Shown piece after piece: positions 7,345 through 11,825 of a stretch of DNA of 11,825 nt (its first letter is position 1; each line of letters begins with the position of its first letter). A program made the translations under genes and the position numbers. Source of the stretch: QALR01 sp045124015. Its GTDB lineage: Bacteria > Bacillota > Clostridia > Oscillospirales > CAG-272. The stretch covers positions 1-11,825 of the forward strand of contig JBGVLA010000003.1 in the NCBI GenBank assembly GCA_045124015.1, given 5' to 3'. The notes beneath the pieces are model-generated. The model was given only the letters and a program-made list of their open reading frames with translations. It searched no databases and was not told the DNA's origin.

Positions 7345-8625
7345 ATGAAGCTGAAGACTATCAAAAAGACATACGAGGAAGTCATGGCGCTTCCGAAGAA
7401 AAAACATCAAAAGCCTTTGAAGCCCAATTTGTTTTTCCGCACGTTGCTCAAGACGGTTTCGCTTCCCGACCTGATTGCCACGCGCTTCTCATGCAATAAG
7501 ATCGGCATGGAGAAGCTCGGAAAAAAAGAGCCGGCGCTCTTTCTTATGAATCATTCCAGCTTCATCGATCTTGAGATCGCGGCGAGTGTTTTGTATCCGC
7601 GCGCGTTCAATATCGTTTGTACGTCCGATGGCTTTGTGGGCAAGCATTGGCTCATGCGACAGATCGGCTGTATTCCCACGCATAAATTTGCCGCCGATTT
7701 GCAGCTCGTTCGTGATATGTCCTATGCCGTGAGAACGCTTCATTCTTCAGTTTTGATGTTTCCTGAGGCAGGATACAGCCTGGATGGTACGACGACGACG
7801 CTCCCCGAAACGCTTGGCGGTTTTGTCAAGCTTCTTGGTGTTCCCGTCGTGATGATTCGTACATACGGTGCATTTTCGCGCAATCCGCTTTATAATAATT
7901 TGAAGCGCAGAAAAGTGAACGTTTCTGCGGATATGGAATATCTGCTTTCTGAAGAAGAGGTCAAGAACAAATCGGCAAAAGAGATCAATGAGCTCCTCAA
8001 AAAAGCCTTTGCGCTTGACTATTGGCGTTGGCAACAGGAAAACCACGTGGAGATCAACGAGCCGTTCCGCGCAGAGGGCATGAACCGTATGCTGTATAAA
8101 TGCGCCCATTGCGGCAAAGAGGGTAAGATGACAACGAAGGGCGTTGCGATCCGTTGCGAGGCGTGCGGTGTTATCCACACCTTGACGGAGGAAGGCTTTT
8201 TGCGTTGTGAAAACAAAAAACCGAAGTTTACGCATATTCCCGATTGGTTTGCATGGGAAAGGGAAGAGGTCAAAAAGGAGATTTTGGATGGCTCGTATCG
8301 TCTGGAGATTCCCGTCGATATCTGCATGATGGTGGATGATGCCCACGTATATAGCGTTGGCGAGGGTACGCTTACCCATACCGTTGACGGCTTCCATCTT
8401 GTTGGATGCGAGGGATTGCTCGATTACAAGCAATCACCCATTGCATCGTATAGCCTCAATTCCGATTTTTATTGGTATGAGATTGGCGATATCATTTGCA
8501 TCGGCGATTCCAGAACGCTTTATTATTGCTTCCCGCAGACCGAGCAGGATGTCGTTGCGAAAACGCGCCTTGCCGTAGAGGAGATTTATAAGATCAAAAA
8601 ACAGGAAAGGACGGATATACAATAA
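7345..8625 (+). CDS. PlsC-like acyltransferase with zinc ribbon and C-terminal extension
   Basis: The 426-residue protein begins with a lysophosphatidate-acyltransferase-type domain: the HX4D motif NHSSFID (H70, D75) and the FPE motif FPEAGYS (139-145; E141). Such enzymes move an acyl chain to a glycerophospholipid precursor at the inner membrane face. A zinc ribbon follows, with C253-X2-C256 and C271-X2-C274. Residues about 290-426 form a further domain of unknown role, starting near HIPDWFAWEREEVKKE and rich in predicted beta strands. I recall similar three-part proteins annotated as 1-acylglycerol-3-phosphate acyltransferases in clostridia, but could not check this. No clear membrane span was seen. 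ATG 7345 has GGAAAGGA (7328-7335) 9 bases upstream; the in-frame ATG 7321 has no ribosome site. The gene stands alone between two terminator-like structures. The true acyl acceptor is unknown. Confidence 0.8.
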   Translation: MKLKTIKKTYEEVMALPKKKHQKPLKPNLFFRTLLKTVSLPDLIATRFSCNKIGMEKLGKKEPALFLMNHSSFIDLEIAASVLYPRAFNIVCTSDGFVGKHWLMRQIGCIPTHKFAADLQLVRDMSYAVRTLHSSVLMFPEAGYSLDGTTTTLPETLGGFVKLLGVPVVMIRTYGAFSRNPLYNNLKRRKVNVSADMEYLLSEEEVKNKSAKEINELLKKAFALDYWRWQQENHVEINEPFRAEGMNRMLYKCAHCGKEGKMTTKGVAIRCEACGVIHTLTEEGFLRCENKKPKFTHIPDWFAWEREEVKKEILDGSYRLEIPVDICMMVDDAHVYSVGEGTLTHTVDGFHLVGCEGLLDYKQSPIASYSLNSDFYWYEIGDIICIGDSRTLYYCFPQTEQDVVAKTRLAVEEIYKIKKQERTDIQ

Positions 8626-8681
8626 CCCAAGCAGGGCGGGGTATCCGTATTCCACTTTCCGTGAATTCTTAAATATTTCTT

Positions 8682-8706
8682 AATCCCCTTGACAAACAAG
8701 GGGATT
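8682..8706 (+). terminator. Perfect 10-bp inverted repeat, possible terminator overlapping the next promoter
   Basis: AATCCCCTTG (8682-8691) pairs with CAAGGGGATT (8697-8706) around loop ACAAA. The tail CTTGTTAT is only moderately U-rich, so termination of the acyltransferase transcript is likely but not certain. The repeat contains the -35 hexamer (8689-8694) and part of the spacer of the GntR operon promoter, so it might instead be, or also be, a protein binding site. Confidence 0.6.
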
Positions 8707-8717
8707 CTTGTTATAAT
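8689..8717 (+). promoter_or_regulatory. Promoter of the GntR/ABC operon
   Basis: There is an exact TTGACA at 8689-8694 and an exact TATAAT at 8712-8717 with a 17-bp spacer. The start point should fall near 8724. A promoter this close to consensus would be strongly active unless repressed, which fits control by the first gene product. Confidence 0.93.
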
Positions 8718-8718
8718 C

Positions 8719-8747
8719 TAACTGTACTAACATAGATAGGACAGTTA
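8719..8747 (+). promoter_or_regulatory. Candidate operator for the GntR/YtrA regulator
   Basis: TAACTGTACTA (8719-8729) and TAGGACAGTTA (8737-8747) are inverted with 10 of 11 positions matching and a 7-base centre. The dyad begins one base after the -10 hexamer and covers the expected start site, where a bound dimer would block transcription. YtrA-subfamily regulators are known to repress their own operons from palindromes at this position; that this protein binds here is inference. Confidence 0.7.
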
Positions 8748-8770
8748 TGATACAGAAAGGAGTATGAACG

Positions 8771-9160
8771 ATGCTTGTCATTGATAAATTTTCGCGCAAG
8801 CCCATTTACGAACAGATCATAGCGGGGATCGAACGCGAAATTCTGACAGGGATTTTAGCCGAGAGAGAACAGCTTCCCTCGATCAGAGAGCTTTCCGTAA
8901 AGCTTGGCATCAATCCCAATACGATTGCAAAGGCATTTTTAGAGCTTGACCGCGCAGGCGTGATCATTTCGAGCCAAGGCAGAGGTTGCTTTGTGGCGGC
9001 GGACGCCATCGAACGGATACAAGAGCGCTTCATTCCGAAGATCGCAGAGATCAGAACCTTGGCGGCAGAGCTTGCAAGCGCGGGCATTGACGAAAAGACC
9101 GTGCAAGCCGCAGTTCATGCGGCGTATGAAGAAAATTTCAGAAAGGATGAGAACTTATGA
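8771..9160 (+). CDS. GntR-family transcriptional regulator, YtrA subfamily
   Basis: This is a small DNA-binding repressor of 129 residues, the usual length for the YtrA subfamily. Residues 1-75 form the GntR winged helix: PIYEQIIAGIEREILTGIL at 11-29, then LPSIREL (35-41) and the recognition helix region NPNTIAKAFLELDRAGVI (48-65), with the wing at QGRGCF (69-74). The C-terminal part is only about 50 residues and helical, too short for the large ligand domains of FadR or HutC types, which is what defines the subfamily. ATG 8771 has AGAAAGGAG (8754-8762) at 8 bases. It is the first gene of its operon and overlaps the ABC ATPase gene by 4 bases (ATGA at 9157-9160). It probably represses the operon until an envelope-related signal appears; the signal is unknown. 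Confidence 0.93.
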   Translation: MLVIDKFSRKPIYEQIIAGIEREILTGILAEREQLPSIRELSVKLGINPNTIAKAFLELDRAGVIISSQGRGCFVAADAIERIQERFIPKIAEIRTLAAELASAGIDEKTVQAAVHAAYEENFRKDENL

Positions 9161-10053
9161 TCAGTGCAAAAAACATAACGATGAAATTTGATGATTTCAC
9201 AGCGTTGAACCACTTAAACTGTGAAATTCCCGATTCTTGTATATATGGACTCGTCGGCAGCAACGGCGCAGGCAAATCTACGTTTTTGCGCCTCATCAGC
9301 GGCGTCTATAAGCCCTACGAGGGTACGATCACCGTGGACGGCGCGCCGATTTGGGAAAATCCCGAAATCAAGAGTCAAATCATGTACGTCCCCGACGAGC
9401 TTTATTTCCTCCCCCAATCCAATATGAAAACGATGGCGAAGCTTTATGCTGCGGCATACAAGAGCTTTTCTTACGACCGTTTCCATGAGCTTACCAAGAC
9501 CTTCGGTCTGAATCCTGAAGCAAACATCAATACCTTTTCAAAAGGTATGAAGCGTCAAGCGGCGACGATCCTCGCGCTTTCCACGATGCCGAGATACCTT
9601 TTCTTCGACGAGACCTTTGACGGACTTGACCCTGTGATGCGAAATCTTGTCAAAACGGTCATTTATAATGACGTTTGCGAACGCAAAACGACGACCATCA
9701 TCACGTCTCATTCGCTCCGTGAGCTTGAAGATACCTGCGATCAGCTCGCACTTCTTCATAAGGGTGGTATCGTCTTTGAAAGCGATATTCAAAATCTCAA
9801 GACCTCGCTCTTCAAGGTGCAGGTCGCTTTCCGCGAAGCGTTTGACAGAGATCGCTTTGCCGATTTTGATATTTTGAGCTTTACCAAATCGGGCTCCGTG
9901 GCGACGTTCATCACCCGCGGCGAAAAGGACGTTACAACGGAAAAGATTCGCGCAATGAATCCCATCCTGCTTGACGTTTTGCCGCTGAATCTCGAAGAAG
10001 TCTTTATCTACGAAATGGAAGCGCTCGGCTACGCTTTCAAGGATATTATGTGA
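9157..10053 (+). CDS. ABC transporter ATP-binding protein
   Basis: This 298-residue cytoplasmic ATPase should power the permease encoded next. All nucleotide-binding motifs are present: Walker A GSNGAGKST (34-42; K40), signature FSKGMKRQ (127-134), Walker B ending FFDE with D151 and catalytic E152, D-loop GLDP, and the H-loop with H185 (TSHSLRELED). The signature reads SKGM instead of the usual SGGQ, as is common in YtrB/BcrA-like ATPases of the ABC-2 group. The last 80 residues are a C-terminal extension typical of that group. It starts inside the regulator's stop codon, so the two are translationally coupled; AAAGGA starts at 9142. The neighbours suggest a two-part exporter or envelope-sensing module, possibly for peptide antibiotics. 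Substrate is not visible. Confidence 0.93.
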   Translation: MISAKNITMKFDDFTALNHLNCEIPDSCIYGLVGSNGAGKSTFLRLISGVYKPYEGTITVDGAPIWENPEIKSQIMYVPDELYFLPQSNMKTMAKLYAAAYKSFSYDRFHELTKTFGLNPEANINTFSKGMKRQAATILALSTMPRYLFFDETFDGLDPVMRNLVKTVIYNDVCERKTTTIITSHSLRELEDTCDQLALLHKGGIVFESDIQNLKTSLFKVQVAFREAFDRDRFADFDILSFTKSGSVATFITRGEKDVTTEKIRAMNPILLDVLPLNLEEVFIYEMEALGYAFKDIM

Positions 10054-10069
10054 AAGGAGCGTTCATTTT

Positions 10070-11825
10070 ATGAAGAAACCGATTTTTTCAGGTAAACTCT
10101 ACGTGCAAAGCCTGAAAAAGGTACGCACACTTGGCATCGCGGTCATGATCGCCGTCGTGCTTCTCAATATGTTCTTGCCCATCATGGGTATCATCAACAG
10201 TGTTCAAACGGACAGACGGCATGAAGCACATCTGCAAGAGATAGAAGATCAAATAAAATATTACGAAGAACACCCCGAGGAAGCCTTTAACGATTATTAT
10301 AATCTCAACTACTATACGGAATATCTCGAAAGCATCAAAGACGAGCCGAGAGAGCCACAGCCCGTTGAGGATTATGAATTTGCGCCGTTCCTTTGGGCAA
10401 TGATGGGCTTTGCGCCGCTTCTCGTGATCGCCATGTTCTCGTTCCTCAATGAACGCAAGCAATCCGACTTTTATCATTCCTTGCCGCAGATGCGCGTTTG
10501 TATGTACCTTAGCATGGTCGCCGCCATCTTCACTTGGCTCATCGGCGTTATCGTTGTCAGCGTCGGTGTCAATGCCTTGCTTTGGAGCTTTGCGAAATAT
10601 TATACCTTTACCTTTGGAACGATCCTTTCCAATATCGCATTTTATTTCGTTCTCGGACTTTTCATGTCGGGCTCGCTCGCGGTTGCGATGATGATCACCG
10701 GCACGACCGTTTCCAATCTCCTTATTTATGCGTTTCTCATGCTCTTCCCGCGTTATCTTTATACCCTTTTCTTGGGTTCTTTGTCATCTGCGATTGATAT
10801 CTTGCCAAATGTCGAAGAATTTGCGACGATTCTTTCCTTTGAACGCTTCCTCCCGCTTTCTTGGGCAGACGGCGCGATCTTCCGCACCGGCAACGGGCTT
10901 TGCCATGACGGCGGTATGCTGATTTATTCCGCCATTATCGGTATCTTGATGTTTGCGCTTGCGGGCTTCCTGTATCACATCCGCAGAAGCGAAAGCGCGA
11001 CAAAGAGCGCACCGAACGAGCTTTTCCAGCATATCTACCGCACGGCATTCACAACGGCAATGGCAATTATGATCCCGTTTGCCATCATCTTGGACGGTCT
11101 GAATGAACTCGTGATCTTGCTGATCATGTTGGTTCTCATCGTTCACGTTTTGTATGAGCTTCTGACGACCAAGAAGATCAAAAAGATGGTAAGATCTTTG
11201 CCGCTTATTTTCATTCCGCTTGCTTTGGCGACCGTTTTCGGACTCAGCGTGCTTGGTGCAAGGGCGTACGTATATAGCGTTCGTCCCGATGCGGATGACG
11301 TAAAGAGCGTTTCCTTCTCGAATTATAACTTCGTAACCTATGGCGAATACATGATGGAAGATAAGGAATTTGCGAATAAGGACGCAGTACGCTTGGCACT
11401 GCAAGGTCTCTATAATGAGCTTGATAACAGAGAGTATCCTAAGGATGGTACGGTTCAGCACCTTACGATTGAATATACGCTGAAAAGCGGCAGAAAGATC
11501 GCCCGTTACGTTTGGCTGACCGATACGGAATGGAAACAGCTCTGCATGATGGATGATATGTATCTCGAGCTTCCCAAGGATGAAGAGATCACGGGTATGA
11601 CGATCGATCCGATGCCGGGCATTTATGTTAACGACAGTTACGCTGGCTGGTCGAGCGTTGGAGAAATCACGGATGTCTATACCAAAGAGCCGATCTTTGA
11701 CGAATATGGCTTTGAACTCAAGGCGGAAGATGCTGTCGCCATGCAGAAAAGAATCTGGAATCTTTTCAAGGAAGAATATGCAGCGCTTTCAAACGAGAAA
11801 AAGGCAGAGCTTTTGTTTTATTCGA
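10070..11825 (+). CDS. ABC-2-type permease with large C-terminal domain, 3' partial
   Basis: The frame opens at ATG 10070, with AAAGGAG (10053-10059) overlapping the ATPase stop codon, and runs 585 codons to the window edge without a stop. About nine hydrophobic segments can be read: near residues 21-44, 107-127, 146-173, 184-211, 213-238, 283-305, 327-345, 348-364 and 377-402. The first two flank a charged loop (about 45-104) rich in E, D and Y. The motif SDFYHSLP (132-139) after the second span is typical of permeases paired with YtrA-type regulators and BcrA-like ATPases. Residues from about 403 are soluble and mixed alpha/beta, probably extracytoplasmic if the last span exits; I recall a DUF6449-type domain in similar proteins but could not check this. 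It should form the membrane channel driven by the preceding ATPase. The C-terminus is missing. Confidence 0.87.
   Translation, partial: MKKPIFSGKLYVQSLKKVRTLGIAVMIAVVLLNMFLPIMGIINSVQTDRRHEAHLQEIEDQIKYYEEHPEEAFNDYYNLNYYTEYLESIKDEPREPQPVEDYEFAPFLWAMMGFAPLLVIAMFSFLNERKQSDFYHSLPQMRVCMYLSMVAAIFTWLIGVIVVSVGVNALLWSFAKYYTFTFGTILSNIAFYFVLGLFMSGSLAVAMMITGTTVSNLLIYAFLMLFPRYLYTLFLGSLSSAIDILPNVEEFATILSFERFLPLSWADGAIFRTGNGLCHDGGMLIYSAIIGILMFALAGFLYHIRRSESATKSAPNELFQHIYRTAFTTAMAIMIPFAIILDGLNELVILLIMLVLIVHVLYELLTTKKIKKMVRSLPLIFIPLALATVFGLSVLGARAYVYSVRPDADDVKSVSFSNYNFVTYGEYMMEDKEFANKDAVRLALQGLYNELDNREYPKDGTVQHLTIEYTLKSGRKIARYVWLTDTEWKQLCMMDDMYLELPKDEEITGMTIDPMPGIYVNDSYAGWSSVGEITDVYTKEPIFDEYGFELKAEDAVAMQKRIWNLFKEEYAALSNEKKAELLFYS

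Noticed and set aside
4309..7410. A 1033-codon open frame on the - strand across leuC, leuD and leuB.
   Set aside because: Its codons are in exact register with the three sense genes, which all lie in the same frame, so it needs only the absence of TTA, CTA and TCA on the sense strand; these codons are avoided here. The translation has no recognisable domain, and the sense genes are certain.
1..11825. Search for tRNA or rRNA genes, CRISPR arrays, insertion sequences, prophage genes or attachment sites.
   Set aside because: None were found by reading; there are no regular spaced repeats, transposase or integrase motifs, and gene order and strand look like ordinary chromosome.

Overview
The window looks like chromosomal DNA from an anaerobic Bacillota of the class Clostridia, probably an uncultured gut or rumen lineage. 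The basis is strong AAAGGAG-type ribosome binding sites, consensus TTGACA/TATAAT promoters with 17-bp spacers, a leucine T-box leader, a YtrA-type GntR/ABC operon and a plant-polysaccharide-type GH3 enzyme. Genus cannot be told from the sequence alone. All seven complete genes and both partial ones lie on the + strand. Codon use avoids TTA, CTA and TCA, which leaves very long in-register antisense reading frames that are not genes.

Layout. (1) 1-2176: the 3' part of a glycoside hydrolase family 3 gene with the domain order reversed: the Fn3-like domain comes first, then two beta-sandwich modules that look carbohydrate-binding, then the catalytic TIM barrel last. It ends in a strong intrinsic terminator (2185-2220). 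(2) 2247-7242: a leucine biosynthesis operon. A consensus promoter drives a T-box leader (about 2282-2568) with a CUC leucine specifier, a complete antiterminator and a competing 17-bp terminator, followed by leuA-leuC-leuD-leuB and a terminator. (3) 7274-8625: a monocistronic gene for a PlsC-like acyltransferase with a zinc ribbon and an extra C-terminal domain. (4) 8682-11825 (open at the right edge): a GntR regulator of the YtrA subfamily, an ABC ATPase translationally coupled to it, and a large ABC-2-type permease cut by the window end. The promoter of this operon sits inside a perfect 10-bp inverted repeat and is followed by a 29-bp dyad that is a good candidate for the regulator's own operator.

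How the genes work together. LeuA, LeuCD and LeuB carry 2-oxoisovalerate to 2-oxoisocaproate, the direct precursor of leucine. The T-box lets the operon be read through when uncharged tRNA-Leu accumulates. The GntR-ATPase-permease set has the layout of ytr-like operons that respond to cell-envelope stress or antimicrobial peptides; its substrate is not visible here. The GH3 gene and the acyltransferase seem to be independent units.

No plainly unprecedented system is present. The parts most worth following up are the tandem modules in the GH3 protein, the C-terminal extension of the acyltransferase, the nested control region of the GntR operon, and the extracytoplasmic C-terminal domain of the permease.
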